Assembly (NCBI GenBank): GCA_009599575.1
Contig: VWND01000035.1
Span: 141,509 to 205,508 of the forward strand
Origin: Blumeriella jaapii
Taxonomy: Eukaryota; Ascomycota; Leotiomycetes; Helotiales; Drepanopezizaceae
Direction of reading: 5' to 3'
Length of the DNA: 64,000 nucleotides
This document shows, piece after piece, positions 25,130 to 37,489 of this stretch. Position 1 is the stretch's first letter, and each line of letters opens with the position of its first letter. Below the pieces are notes generated by a model that was given only the letters and a program-made list of their open reading frames with translations, was not told the origin of the DNA and made no database searches. The position numbers and the translations under genes are program-made.

Positions 25130-28100
25130 AAAGCGTTGTTAAATTTGGCAAATTTATTTTTAATTTATTTTAAAACGATATTATTATACGCAATTTCTTC
25201 GAATTTAAACAAATATATAATATCGCTATTTCAGATTAATAAACAGCTTTCGTAAAAACATTTATAAAGCAATTCGATATAATAATTGAAAACGTTAACG
25301 AATTTTTATTCGATTACAAAGATTTTGTTAAAACTAAATTCGTTCGTAAAAATCTTAACTACGATAAATTTCTGCTAAACTACGATAACGCTTTAAAAGC
25401 TTTCGCCGAAGCAAAAAAAATTCGAAATAATAAAAAAAAAATAATAGACCGAGTTTTGCGTTTTTTGTCAAATCAACGAAAAAAAATATTTAAAAATACG
25501 TTTTCAGCAAAATCACCGGTGTTATTTTATTTCGGCATTTCGTTCGCTTTTTCGAAACTATTACTTTTATTAAAAAAAAAGTCTGGGTACTAAACGCTTA
25601 TATTTTTAAAACGCAAGCTTTGAAAGCCAACAATTTAAAAGTCCGCAAATTTATAAGCTTTTTTATAGCTGTTTGCAAATTAATCGACGACGTTATGCAA
25701 TCGCTAAAAAAAGTTTTAATCGGCTGCGAAATTTTAAATCTGATTTTTTTTCAAAGCAAAAAATTAAACGTCGCTAAATACGGTATTTTTATACCGAAAA
25801 AAAAAAACGACGCTATTCCGATATTTTAAATTTACAACGACGAAAAAAACGAAAAAGTTAATATTATTTTCGTTTAGTTCGAAAAAATACACGCGGTAGC
25901 AATTAATATTTTTAAAACAGCTAAAATAATTCAACGATTTTTATTTCTAATTATCGAAAACGAATCCGAAAACGAAATTAAAAGCGTAATAGCAAATAAC
26001 CGCTTATTCGAATATAAAAAACTTATTATATTTGTAAAAACAATTTCGGAAAAAATAAAAACAAAAAACGTAAAAAAGCGCGCCGACATTTTCGAAACCT
26101 TTTCTATTCGAAGAAAAAAACTATTTATATCGTTAACAAAAAAAGCACCGCGAATAAAAACAGCCGGAAATCAACGCCGAGCTATAGGTTTTAAGCTAAT
26201 TAATAAAAAACGCGACGATTTTACGAAATCAAATTTAAAAAACGCCGGCATTCCGAAAAAAAAAAATTTAAACGATTTTGAATTTAATTTTTCGAAATTA
26301 AATACGCAAATACTAAAAACGCTTACTGCGTTTAAAAACGTCGAACCGTTAATATTTCAGATTTTAATAAAAGCATTTAAGATTTCGACTATTATACGAC
26401 TCGACCGAAAAAGCCTGGAAAAAAATATCGAAATTATCGCGAGAAAAATTATACAAAAAGTATAAAATCAAATTAATTTGCTTAAAATTTTCGCTTTCGA
26501 CGACGAAACGATTTAAAAGTTTTATTTCGATATTTTTATATAAAAACCAAATAAATTCGTTAGCTTTTTTTCTTTTGCTTCGAACGAAAACTAAACCAAG
26601 CTTTTTTCGGAAAACTGCAAATATAATACGTCAAAGCAAATAAAAAAAATTTTTAAAAATAATAACCCGTTTTTATTCGAGTTTTTTTTTATTAAAAAAC
26701 TCCGATTTTTTAATTTCGTTTTTACGAATAACGTTAACGCTAAAAAAACGGCAAATTCTGCTATTTTTATATATGCTATTACGCGGCGTATTGCGATTTA
26801 ATTACAAAAAAAGTTAACGTTATCGGCTTCGCTGATCGATTCGCTATTATTAGAAATTCGAATTACGACGTGTTCGAAATTAATTTTAATAACCAATTTA
26901 TATTTCGACGAAAAACTGCGAAAATTATTTAAACGCGTGCGAAGGCTTATTTGGGCTACGTAAACTTTAAAGCAAATTTTAAAATTTTTAGCGCGATTAT
27001 AAAATTCGATTGAAATATAAAAAAGTAAAAGCAACGAATATTTCCAAAAGCCGATTTTTCTGGCCTTTCGACCGAAAGTATTTTTCAGAATTTATCCGAA
27101 TTAAGCTGCAAATTCGTTAATTACGTAAAGTTTTATAACGAAAAAAATAAGCTATTGCTGTATTTTATAAAAAAAAAAATAGCTATATATAAATACTATT
27201 TCCGACTGATTAAAACCTAAAAAGCGCCTATAGCTTTTTTCGCCAATATATTTTACAATTTTATTTAATAAGCTTTTAAAATGTACTCCGGCTTTTATTT
27301 CGCTGTTTTAATTATTCGAAATTTTGGAAACTGCCGCTTCGTAGCATATTTTAACGTTCCGATCGTTTTAGATTTCGCTGGCCCCGACCGTATTATAATT
27401 ATAAAATTCGATATCGCCGATTTTTAAAAAAAGAAAAAAATCGAAAATTTTATCGACGCCATCCTCGATTATTACGTTCTGCCTGCATTCGCATATAATT
27501 CGAGAATAATCAAAGCTTACCTGCAATTATACCACGACGCCAAGCTAATTAAAACCATTTAAAAAAGCCCAGCTTTTTCGTATTTCAACGCGTTTAAAGC
27601 AATAGTTTCGGTTATTTTATCGGATTACGAAACCGAAAGCTACGAAGTAAAAAATAAAATAATTTCTGTCAGTTTTTCGATTAAACAAAAAATTTTCGTT
27701 AGATTCAGAATTCAAAAAACCGACGGCGCGATGCTAATTTATTCGAACAATTATACGGCGCAAAAATACAAAAACTACTTCGAAAACGATAATCCGATAA
27801 ATAATTTAATATTATTTGTATTACGGCGAAAGCAATTATAGCATTTTCGGTGATTTCGATTGCAAACGACTATTTCCGAACCATTTCGTAAAATAGTTTT
27901 TTTTATAAGCTTCGAAGCCTTTTTAAAAGTATTCGTCGGTAAACAATCGTAATCCGATCTATTAGTTTTACGAAAAGCAAAAGCGTTAATCGGTTTTAAT
28001 TACGACGAATTAATCGATTATTTTTACGATTTTAATATAAAACTTTTTAGCGCCTTTTGTAAAACGTGGGACCACGTTTAAAAGCTGAAATCTATTATTT

Positions 28101-28330
28101 ACAAAGAAAAATCGTAAAAAGCATTCGTCGCGGCGATATTTAATAATATTATCGACGAAAAAGTTATTAAAACGTTCGTAGGCCTAAACTTCGACAAACA
28201 TTTTATCGAGCTATTTTTCAAAAAAACAAAATAAACAAAATGATTTAAACGATAAGCGAGACGCTATCTTTCCATAAAAGCCAATAGCAAAAAGGCTAAG
28301 AACGGGTTAAAAAACTGAAATAATATAGGG
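25130..28330 (+). pseudogene. Extra coding region between integrase and 3' LTR, A-outer
   Basis: This is the equivalent of 10340-13540 in the inner copy. The open piece 25620-25829 repeats the blocks SLKKVLIGCEILNLIFFQSK and YGIFIPKKKNDA. Later blocks, such as the one near 27300-27370, keep the same residues with different stop positions. Conservation of the amino-acid blocks in two RIP-damaged copies supports a real ancestral reading frame of about 1,000 residues. Function is unknown. Confidence 0.6.
26123..26155 (+). repeat. 33-bp hairpin mini-repeat, outer-element partner of copy 4
   Basis: The right arm GCACCGCGAAT is intact and the left arm is decayed to ATTTATA by transitions. Confidence 0.65.
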
Positions 28331-28458
28331 CTAAAAAGTTCGGTTTTTTGATTAATTAATTTTTAAATTATATAAAATAAACTAGATTGCATTTATTTAA
28401 AATTATATTTTTTTTTGATCGTAGTCAAAAACGATTACGTATATTATTTAGGACAGAA

Positions 28459-28725
28459 TATAAAACGGTGATATCTTATATTAATAAAAGTTAATAGTTT
28501 TAGCTATAATCGAAGCATAAACCCTTCCGAAATCCTTTGCCACTGATTACCTTTAACAGGTATAAAAGCAAAGCACCCTTTTAGATAGTACTATAAGCAC
28601 GCAGTCCAATTTATACCTTTACTTATTCTTCTTTTCTTTTCTTCAGTCTCTTCTAGGGATTCCCTAAACTATCTTACCCACCGACATATGGCCGTATCAG
28701 TCTGGTTTTCCTACCTACTTTTACA
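28459..28725 (+). repeat. 3' LTR of A-outer
   Basis: This 267 bp LTR is preceded by the purine-rich string AGGACAGAA, a probable polypurine tract, matching the sequence ahead of the LTR at 13665. It ends in TTTTACA. Copia-like sequence follows, so this marks the right border of the nested gypsy insertion. Confidence 0.92.
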
Positions 28726-29799
28726 ATATATCGCCGCTTGCGAAAAAACAATTTAAATTTTCAAATAAAATTTTATATAACTGATTTAAGCAATACTTTC
28801 GGTATTACGATTTTGTTATTATAAAAGCGCGTACGGCCGATTTCAGACCAGATTAAAGCAAAATTTATGCGTACGAAGCTCGTGCGTATTTAATAATAAA
28901 AAATCGAAAGGCTATAAGATATAAAAAAGAATTTAAAGTTTTTCCGAGAAAATACATCGGATATTTGATTAAATATAGCGCTTTTAATATTTACAAAATC
29001 TGAGTGTTTTAGCTAATGCGTATAATTACGAGCCGAAACGTAATATTTGACGAATCTAAGTTTTATTTTTCGAAGCGTGAAAATTTAAGTTTTATAACTA
29101 AATTAAAATTTTAAAAAACCGTGGAATTTATCGAAAACGCGGAAAACGAAAAAGCTTAAAACGCTGAATATTAAATACTAACGGGCGGTTTTAATGGCGG
29201 CGCAGACCAGCAAAACTCGGTATATTAAAAAGAAAATAATACAAAAAAAAAGCTATTATTACAAAACGAATAATTTTCAAATTTTATAAAAAAAAATAAA
29301 AGTTTTTTTCTATCGGAGCCGCTATTAGAACCAGAACCGATTTCAGGCCTTTTTAATAGATTTTTAAAGTTTACGGCAAAAAAAAAAATACTTTAATACT
29401 AATAAATTTAAATATTTCAGAAAAAGCCAAATCCTCGGAGGTAAAAAACCTAATAAAAATCGAAGCGATCGAGCCTTTTTTTACGGTCGATTTAAACGTT
29501 TAAAACTCGGGGGTAATAATTTCTTATAAAAGCTTTTTCGACAAAGCTATTACTGATCAATTTTAATTTTTAAAACTAATTATTAGTCGAAAATATGCAA
29601 AGCATATTCGAAATATTTTAACCGACGCGATAAAAGCGTTAAAAAGTTATAAAGATTTAAAAAAAAATAACAAATTAGCAAAGCTTATTATTGCAGGATA
29701 AAATAAAACAAAGCAAAGTTTCAGAAGGTTTTTCGGCGCGGGCATGGAAATGGTTTTATACGAGGAAGCGCGCAATTCAATTTTTTAAGTTATAATTAA

Positions 29800-31800
29800 A
29801 AGTTATCGCCCGGTAAATTAAGCGCTAGATCGATTTAAAATAAAACAGCCATTTAAACGCTTGCTTTTGGAAGCTTTTTTAAGGCTGACTATTAAAAAGG
29901 AAGTATTATTCAAAAGAAATAAAAAAAACAAATCGAAGTTTTCGATAAATAATAGAAAATAGCTGATTTTAAAAACTGCCAAACGAAATCGTACAAATTT
30001 TATTTTATATTGGCCGGATAAACCGAAAATATACGCCACGGTATGCGAAATCTTTTAATTAATAATTTTATTTATCAAATAATAAATCGACGAATTCGTT
30101 TACACGTTTTAAACAAACGAGCCGATTTAAATAAATGGAAAAGATTTCTAGGCTGTTTACGCAATAATGGCGGCTTCGATAAAAAAAAAATCGGTAAAAA
30201 ACATTTAATTTTTCGATTAAAAATAATATCGGGACAATTTATCGAAGGTTTTAAAAAACTAAAACGAGTTGAAAAACCACCAGATAAGAAAACAGTTTAA
30301 AAAAAAAGTAAAAACCGAAATTAAAAACTTGAAAATCAAAAAGTGCTGAAGAATTGTTAAAAAAGATAAAACCATAAAATTTATTTCATTTAAATGGGTT
30401 TTTATATACAAAATAAACAGCTTAAGCGAATTGCAGCGGTGCAAATCGAAATTAGTCGTAAAAAAAAATTTCTAAAACGAAGCTTTAATTTTTTTTATAT
30501 ACGCAGCTATATTCGCAGCCCGTTTTTTCCGAACGGTTATAGCGCTGACGGTTTATTTCGATTTGGAAATTAAGTAATTCGATATAATTAATATATTTGT
30601 TAATGCAAAACGAAACTTTAGAAATAAGCCAGTTACGTGCTATTTGCTTAATAGATTTAAATAATCAAATATAATAGTATAGCTAAACCGAGCTTTATAT
30701 AAATTAAAAAACTTTCTAGCCTTATAATACGGCGAATTCGCTAATATTTTAAAAAAACTAAAGCTTAAACTAATAGGCGAAAAGCTTTATATATTCGCTA
30801 ACGAAATGCGAAGCGTATACGTGGCGTTTTACGTCGACGATATTTTTAAATTTTATACCACGCTTTTTATTCGTCAAAAGCCGACAAAATTATTTTCGGT
30901 TTGAAAAAAACTTACGAGCTTATAAGCATAAGAAATCTGGATTATTTTTTCGAAGTCCGTATTTTACGAAATAAACAAAAAAAAAAAGTTTTCCTGTTTT
31001 ACGACTCGTATATCGAAAAAATAACTACGAAGTTTAATATATGTAAAAAACGTTTTTTAAATACGCTTTTTTTAATCTGCGAATTTATTAAAAACTCAAG
31101 CGTAGCTACGCTTCCGCAAATTAAAAAGTATTAAAAAAAAATCGGTTTAATTTTATATACGGCCATTATGCTTCGACCCGACGTGGCCTTCGCAGCCTTT
31201 CAGCTTTTTTATTTTTTTATTAATTTAAGTTTTTATTATTTCGAAACAGCTAATTAAACGCTTCGATATTTTTATAAAACGAAATTTCTAAGAATCGTTT
31301 ACAATCGGAAAAAGCGGAAAAACTAATTAATAGTTTTTACCGACGCTTTTTTCGCCGACGATTTAAAAACTCGGAAATTTTTTTAAAAGTATATTTTTTT
31401 TTTTTTCGGAAATGCTATTTTGTAAAAAATTATACGACAAAATATAATTATTATTTCTTTTATTAAAGCGGAGCTATTTGTTTGTATAACGATCGTAAAA
31501 AAAATAATAGTATTTTAACGTTTTTTCAAAAAGCTTCGATTCGACGTTGTTTTTAAATAAAACGTATATTGCGACAACTAACAAACGATTAAATTAATCG
31601 TAAAAGAAAAAAAAAAATTTTTACGAAGTTTCGCTACGTCGATATAAGCAATATATGAATTCGCTAAAAGTATTAAAATAAAAAGTTTAAAATCATATAT
31701 TTTTTAATAAATAAAATGCACGCAAACGGTTTTACTAAGAATTTGATCCGACAAAAGTATAAAAGTTTCGTTAAACTTTTTAATTTACGAAATTCTCGGA
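29800..31800 (+). pseudogene. Copia-type reverse transcriptase and RNase H remnant
   Basis: The broken plus-strand reading gives KWVFIYKINSLSELQRCKSK near 30390-30450, the copia RT start where 'KWVfk-K-----g---r-KARLVA' is typical. A block AALTVYFDLEI-like precedes an 'F-N-k-fi' region. The catalytic box AFYVDDIF is at about 30824-30847 with both aspartates intact (TAC GTC GAC GAT at 30830-30841). The frame 30901-31134 continues into the thumb (MKKTYELISIRNLDYFFEVR, the 'f-m-dlG-l-yFLG' block). RNase H-like residues with CDN-QT lie near 31565-31590. Stops in all frames make it dead. Confidence 0.82.
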
Positions 31801-32439
31801 GCTTTATCGAAAAGCTCGATTAATCGAGCTGAAAAGCTTGCATTTTGCAAACGTATATTTATTTAAACAGACTTTTATTAAAACTTAAATATAATAAAAA
31901 ATTATCCTCTAATTAAAAAAAATCCGAATTTTTCGCAAACCTAGAAATTCAAAACTAAACCGTTTAGTTTTGCAAAAAATCAAAAATATAATCCGTTTAA
32001 AATAATAATTTGCGCTCGACGTTTCGCGATAATTAAATCTGAAATAAACCTTTCGATAGCTTTTTTAAAAACAGCTGCCGCCGGCTATGCAGCCGAAATA
32101 TTTTTTTTTTTTTGCGAAGCTTTATCAGACTGAAAATCAAAAACGTTTGATAAAAAAATCGCCGCGAAATTTTTTTTTAGACTTTCAAAAACGAAAGCAT
32201 TTTCTGATAAATCGTGGCCAGGCTTTATTTCGCTAGTACGTAAAACAAAAATAAAAGTTTCTATTCGAAAAGCAGAAGCAAAAAATCTGAAAAACCTTAC
32301 GAGCCGCGGCGAACTTCGCGTTAATAATACGCTTTGTGTTTATTAGTTTTGCTTTTGAATTACGATCGATTTAAAAGTTTACTTTTTTATATTTTTAAAG
32401 CCGTTTTAACCGTAAAATAAAAAATAACCGTTATATTTT

Positions 32440-33030
32440 AAAAATCGATTAGCAGAAACGACAAAGTTTTTTCGATAAAACTAACCGTTTTAATAACTTT
32501 ATTAATCCGAGTTTTAAAAACGGAAGACCACGCAGCCAAAACGTTCGCGTCGGCCGGAATGCACGACGTATTAATTGCGTAGCATCGATAGCAACGAGCT
32601 TTAGCTAAATTCGATAAGCAATCGTAATTCAGGTTTTCAATTGTTTTACGAATAATACAAGTTATATAAAAAGTAGAATTAAAAAGCTTAGGAATAGCAG
32701 GCTTTCTGGCCTTAATACGAACGCGTTTTAAAAAACGACCATCGTCGTTATTTCCATCTTCAGTTTTTTCGCTTTAGTAACTTCCGGCCGCTTTTTTTTC
32801 AAAAGCGCCAATATTCTGCTTTTTCTCTCCGAAAATGCTATTAAAACCGAAACCATTATTAATAGCTCTTTTATCGCCAGCAGCGTTTTTTCTATTTTCA
32901 GGCGCTATATCGGTATTCTCGCTAGGCAAATATGAATTTTCGAAAAAACCGTTTAAAAACGAAATATCGAAAAAATCGCTTTTTTCGAAAAAATCGAAAA
33001 AAAACGAATTGGCCGAAAAAGCCGACTAAT
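32440..33030 (-). pseudogene. Antisense Cys-rich reading frame in element C
   Basis: On the strand opposite to the copia pol, a frame stays open from about 33030 to 32440 with one stop near 32775. Its best block (near 32540-32630) reads DCLSNLAKARCYRCYAINTS followed by CIPADANVLAA. The arrangement C, then CYRC, then C-I-P recalls small Cys-rich domains found in fungal repeat-associated proteins, but I cannot name a family. No Met is left in the clean part, which RIP could explain. It might be a gene carried by the element or an older inserted piece. Confidence 0.45.
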
Positions 33031-33495
33031 TGCGCAAAATGAATTTCGCAAAATTTCGATTACGCAAGCGCCGAAAACTGAAAGTCCGAAAAGCTGAGCC
33101 AATTGATTGCGTAAAGCTACGCGAACGATTTTTTTTAAGTATAAAAAAAGCTATATCGATGTTTTTAATTAAAATAATAAAGCCTGAATCCATTAGAAAA
33201 CTAATAAGAAAATAAAAAAGTTAAGATTTTTAAAAGCGACGAAACGCTTATTTAAGCTGAATTGGCTTTATTCACGCTTCGCAACGATAAAAAATATAAA
33301 TAAGTTATATAAATATTGCAATATCGCGTTACGGCCGCATTCGGACGACAAAAGAATTTTTCCGCGCTTTGAAAATAATTGATTATCGGATTGGCAATCA
33401 GCTAAAAAATATATTGCGTTATATTTATATTTTTTTATTTTTTTTTATTTTTTTTGTTTCAGATTTATTTTTTTTGTACGCTTTTAGTAATTAAA

Positions 33496-33641
33496 TGTTT
33501 TTAAAGCTCGGAAAGGCTCGTAGTCACGTAATAACGAGCCTTCTCGGAAACTAGTTTTTCCGAACGACTGACTAAGCGAGCCCGAACCTTCCGTCTTTTG
33601 CGGAGAGCTCGCTAGTCAGATTTAAAATAATACAAGTAACA
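33496..33641 (+). repeat. Possible 3' LTR of copia element C
   Basis: This 146 bp stretch begins TGTTTTTAAAG and ends CAAGTAACA, with TGTT/AACA ends as in copia LTRs. It is GC-richer than the adjoining AT-rich body, and the sequence beyond looks like ordinary DNA. The partner LTR is outside the window, so this cannot be confirmed here. Confidence 0.35.
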
Positions 33642-33954
33642 TTTTACTGCATATAATTCATCCGTTCCAGCCTCCGGTGAGGATTCCTACCGACTATTCA
33701 GCTATGCACGACAAAGATTTATAGCTCTTAGTATCGATTCGATCATCAAAGCTACAGCCGTCTATGTACGGGAACATATCGTTAACATTTATGGATCTTT
33801 TTATAGGGACAAATGTTGCTGATGCTGACAGTTTCAGTAAGGCCTTTTGAAATCATGAAGGAGAGACCCGAACGTTCTGCAATCCTTAGAAAATGATATC
33901 ACAAAAAATAAAGCCATGAAATGGTGGGGTTTTCCGTTGCCTTGTTTTGAGCTT
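33642..33954. other. Short non-repetitive stretch between elements C and D
   Basis: These 313 bp have a more balanced base composition than the retrotransposons on either side. No open frame, RNA gene or repeat was recognised. The last five bases, AGCTT, are the left target duplication of element D, so this DNA was once continuous with 39934 onward. Confidence 0.6.
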
Positions 33955-34147
33955 TGTTGGTATCACAGATGGTGATACAGATACGACTAGTCGTTAAATC
34001 GGGTTGAAACTGTATGCATTCTACTGAGTCTAGCTGGTGTGAAAATATGGGATAGATATGCGAGCGCTAGCGGGCGCTAGCGCTGCGCATCTACAATTAT
34101 AATCCCGCATCACCTGATCCCACGTGATCCCTATAAGTATTCCCACA
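33955..34147 (-). repeat. LTR of element D (left copy, 3' LTR in element orientation)
   Basis: This 193 bp LTR holds a perfect palindrome of 10-bp arms (AGCGCTAGCG and CGCTAGCGCT, 2-nt spacer, 34063-34084) and a CACGTG box at 34121-34126. Confidence 0.95.
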
Positions 34148-34149
34148 CT

Positions 34150-37100
34150 GGCAGTTTTTCTCTTTTTAGTAAAATGCGTTTCTGGCTTGCAACGTGTTTA
34201 AACGCAATTGCAAGTTAGCCTTTTAAATTAGCTTTTTTTCTTTTTTATTTACCCAGCCCTTTATTCTAATCGTCAGCTTATTTTCCTCGATAAACGTCGT
34301 AAACGTTTTATTTAGGGCTGCTTTCGTTATAGCGTCCGCCAAGTTATTCTTGCCGTTAATTCAGCGAATTTTTGCTATTTCACGCCTTTCGTATAACTGG
34401 CGCAGCGCTATAACATCGATTATAAATCTTTTTTCTTTTATCGTTTTAAGTTTTATTAAGCATTCGTATAATAAATAAAAGTTTGTGCAAACGATTAATA
34501 GAATTTTTGGTAAATTAAGCTGCTAAATGATTTGTTCCAGGATAGTCGTAATCGCAATTGCTAAATCGGCTCCGGCTATTATTCCTAGAATTTCGCTAAT
34601 TAATACGTTTTTTTGTAACACGTCGGCTTTTAATAAAACTGAAATATATAACGTTGTTTTATATAAAAAAGTCGTCGTTTTCGAATAAAATATTTTTATT
34701 ACTAATAGCGATAACGTAATTAATCTGGCTATTTAAATTTTCGTTGTTAGCAAACGAGCCGTTTATAAAAACGTATAATTTTATGCAATTTAAATCGAAA
34801 AAATATATAGGTTAATTTTCGGTTTTGATTATTTATTATCTATTTTATTCGTTTGTTTAGCTCGACAATTTTCTTTTGGCCTGGGTTTTTAAATTGCGCA
34901 GTTGTAAACAACGCGAATATAGTTTTTAATTAGCAAATTAACGTAATATAAGCTTCTAAAGCTTTTTAGCTGGCGTATTTTTGCATTTAAGTATCTGGAT
35001 TATCTAAAACAAACTTCAGATTTTTGCTTTGGTTCTTTTATATAAAAGTTATATAATCGCTTTTCAGGATCAGAACGCATCCGTTAAAAGCTAGATTATG
35101 CGAAGTTGTAAACTTATCTATTGGTTTTGCCGTTAATTTGGCCTTTTCCAATTCAGTTTTTTTTTTTTGCAATAAAACGTTCGTTACCAAAAAAATATAT
35201 ATCGTTCGTTTGCATTTTAATTAATCCAAAAGCGTTTTTTCCAATAGTAATTAATAAGCAGGAATCGTAAATTAACGTAACGGCAAACAGCTTTTTTTTA
35301 TAATAAATATAATATATTATTTATTAAAATATTTTTGCTTCCGGAATTTTATACAACGCTTTTTTTAACCCGTATAATCGTGCCTTCGGAATACAAATAA
35401 GCTATTTCCTTTAATAGTTTTGCCAGGATTAGCCGGTTTAACGGTTGCTTATTTTATGTATAAGCCTGGATGATATTTCGTAAATACAAATGTATTTTTT
35501 GTTGCAGCAGCGAAAGGGCCAGGGCAGTAATTAATTTTTGGCTCGAACGCTGAATTGTAGATGATTGCGTTAATATAACTTTTTTGCTTTGGTCCAAAAA
35601 GGCCTGTATTATAAGCCTTAACTTTTCGAACGGGATGGAAATCTTTTTCGCTTTTATTTCATTTATTAAACGTAATCCGAAAATTCGCACGCTATTGTAT
35701 TGGACTGGATCGTATTATATAAACTCGAATACTTTTGTAGCTAGTAAACCTTCGATTTTACGACGTTAAGAATTTTTAAACGCTTCGCCTTCCGTTGTAA
35801 TTACTTTAGAAGCGCGCAATCTGGCTGAAAGCTTCCGGTCTGATTTTTTTTTTTATGCGTTTAAAAACGTACTGAGCTTTTCGCAAAAGGTTTTAGTAAT
35901 CAGCTGCTTAAAGCATATATCGTCGTATCTGCGTGAGGCTTTTTTTGCTCGGCCTGTACGACGCGGTTCTGCTGGTTCTGGGGGGTTTTTCTGATTTTGT
36001 ACGCTCGGAAAAGGGTTTTGGGGTTCTTTTTTATCAGATTCCGGTTCGTCGTTTTCCGAAGGTTTCTGATTATATAACTTTACAACCGTTATTTTTAATT
36101 AAACTGTTTTTTTTTTGATTTGAACGGTGCACGTTTATTTTTCAATTGCGAAAAAAGTGTAAAAGCCTTTTTATTAAGCTTTCTCGTTGCTTATTCCCTC
36201 GCGTTATATACGAACTTGCGATTAAAAAAACAGATTTAGCGTTTCGAATATATTCGGGCCATTGCGCGTATAAAATGCATTTTGCATTTGGCGAATTGCT
36301 TACAATCGGCGGACTTCCGCCATTTCTTTGCGTACAGCTTCTTTTCGCTTTGCAATATTTGCAAAAAGAAGGTTATTTTCGTAAATACGGGGGTAAGCGC
36401 CGAATATAAGTAAAATTGAAACAAAACCTGCTGAACCGGCTGTATCGTTAATAGTTTTCAGGGCTATTTGCAAGCGCTGTTTTTTTGAAAGTACCGGTTC
36501 TTTTGAGTTTAGCTGTAATAATTTTATAAACACGTCGCAACGTATAATAATAGCGCTTAATTTTTCTTATATTGTTATATGCTTCGGTAAGCATTTGCTT
36601 AATAATAATTAATATTGCTTTTGCCAATCCTCTAAACTTTTTTTTTGCGTTAAAATTAATACCTGGATCGTATATAATAATATCGGAAAATTCTAAATAT
36701 ATATTTATCCAGTATTTCCGCAATTAATTAAAAGTTTCGAATACGATTATATTTTTAAAAAACGCTGCCGAATTAAACGAAGTTGCAAAATCGACAACGT
36801 GTAATACTAAACTTTTATCCAGGTATATTATATTAATAATAATAAAATAATTAAATTCTTAGTCGTTTTTTAAAATAAATTTGTATTTGCCAAAGCTTGC
36901 GCCGTGCATTTGGCACTGGTGACAGAACTTTTCAATTGTTTTTAAAACTTTAAAAAAAACGTTTTCGTGGCCGGATAAATCAAGCATTTTTGCAAAACGC
37001 GCCGCGGAAAAATATTCGAATCGGCGATATATTTGACGTAATTTTGTAGTTGTCAAATGGGCCAAAATAGCTTTTTTTCGTATATAATATTAAAAACGGA

Positions 37101-37480
37101 TAATTTTATTTGCGAATAATTAAAATCTTTTTTTGGTTTTAAATAAAAACATCGGACAGATTGTTATAATAAACTTTCAAACGATCGAAATCCTGGAAAA
37201 AGATCAAAAATAATATATCTACGTTGATTAAATAAAAAATAATTAATCTTAGCGGTATCGTTATATTTATAAAACCGGTAATTTTCGTTATGTTATCGCC
37301 AAATTTAATTTTGATTTTGCTTTCAGATCGATTTATATATAAAAAAATGGAAAGCAACTTTTGCAAAGCTTCGGCTTGTCGCTTTTTTTGCAATAAAAAC
37401 CTTCGCTGCTTTTGTATCTGAGATAAAACTTTAAAATTTATAAAAGAAATAGCGTTCGAATACAAATTGGTCGAGAGAAA
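34150..37480 (-). pseudogene. Copia pol remnant: protease, integrase, RT, RNase H (element D)
   Basis: Read on the minus strand from right to left. 37465-37139 holds the protease end (KFGDNITKITGFINITIPL, then a DFDRLKVYYNN block that matches the 'LaDMDRL-vYfNN' block of fungal copia). 37065-36859 holds the integrase zinc finger (LRQIYRRFEYFSAARFAKML, then EKFCHQCQMHG). 36723-36448 holds the integrase core end (EAYNNIRKIKRYYYTLRRVY, the 'EaHnSiGkvER' block with the Glu kept). 35690-35454 holds the RT start (FEKLRLIIQAFLDQSKK, then TIQRSSQKLI). RNase H lies towards 34200. Stops separate the pieces. Confidence 0.88.
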
Positions 37481-37489
37481 TAATGGTCG

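Larger units (their letters stand above)
1..28725 (+). mobile_element. Ty3/gypsy-like LTR retrotransposon, outer copy (A-outer), interrupted twice
   Basis: This is one 11.3 kb element read in three pieces: 1-2639, 13935-15510 and 21996-28725. The pieces align end to end with the complete inner copy at 2640-13930, position 1 matching about 3017 there, so roughly 377 bp including its 5' LTR lie left of the window. The 3' LTR is 28459-28725. It is interrupted by a same-family copy and by gypsy element B. All coding parts carry many stops and transition differences, so the element is dead. Its right end abuts copia sequence, which implies insertion into copia element C. The join of the pieces is read directly; the missing left end is inferred. 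Confidence 0.9.
28726..33641 (+). mobile_element. Ty1/copia-like element C, left part outside the window
   Basis: The sequence changes at the A-outer 3' LTR to a copia-type pol reading on the plus strand. It begins inside the integrase C-terminal part (the AYGRFQTRLK-like and RSSCVFNNKKSKGY readings near 28820-28930, then the GYLI-Y---NIYKIW block). RT and RNase H follow to about 31800. The missing gag, protease and integrase core must lie left of the window because gypsy A inserted here. The right end is set by a possible LTR at 33496-33641. It is heavily RIP-damaged. Confidence 0.75.
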
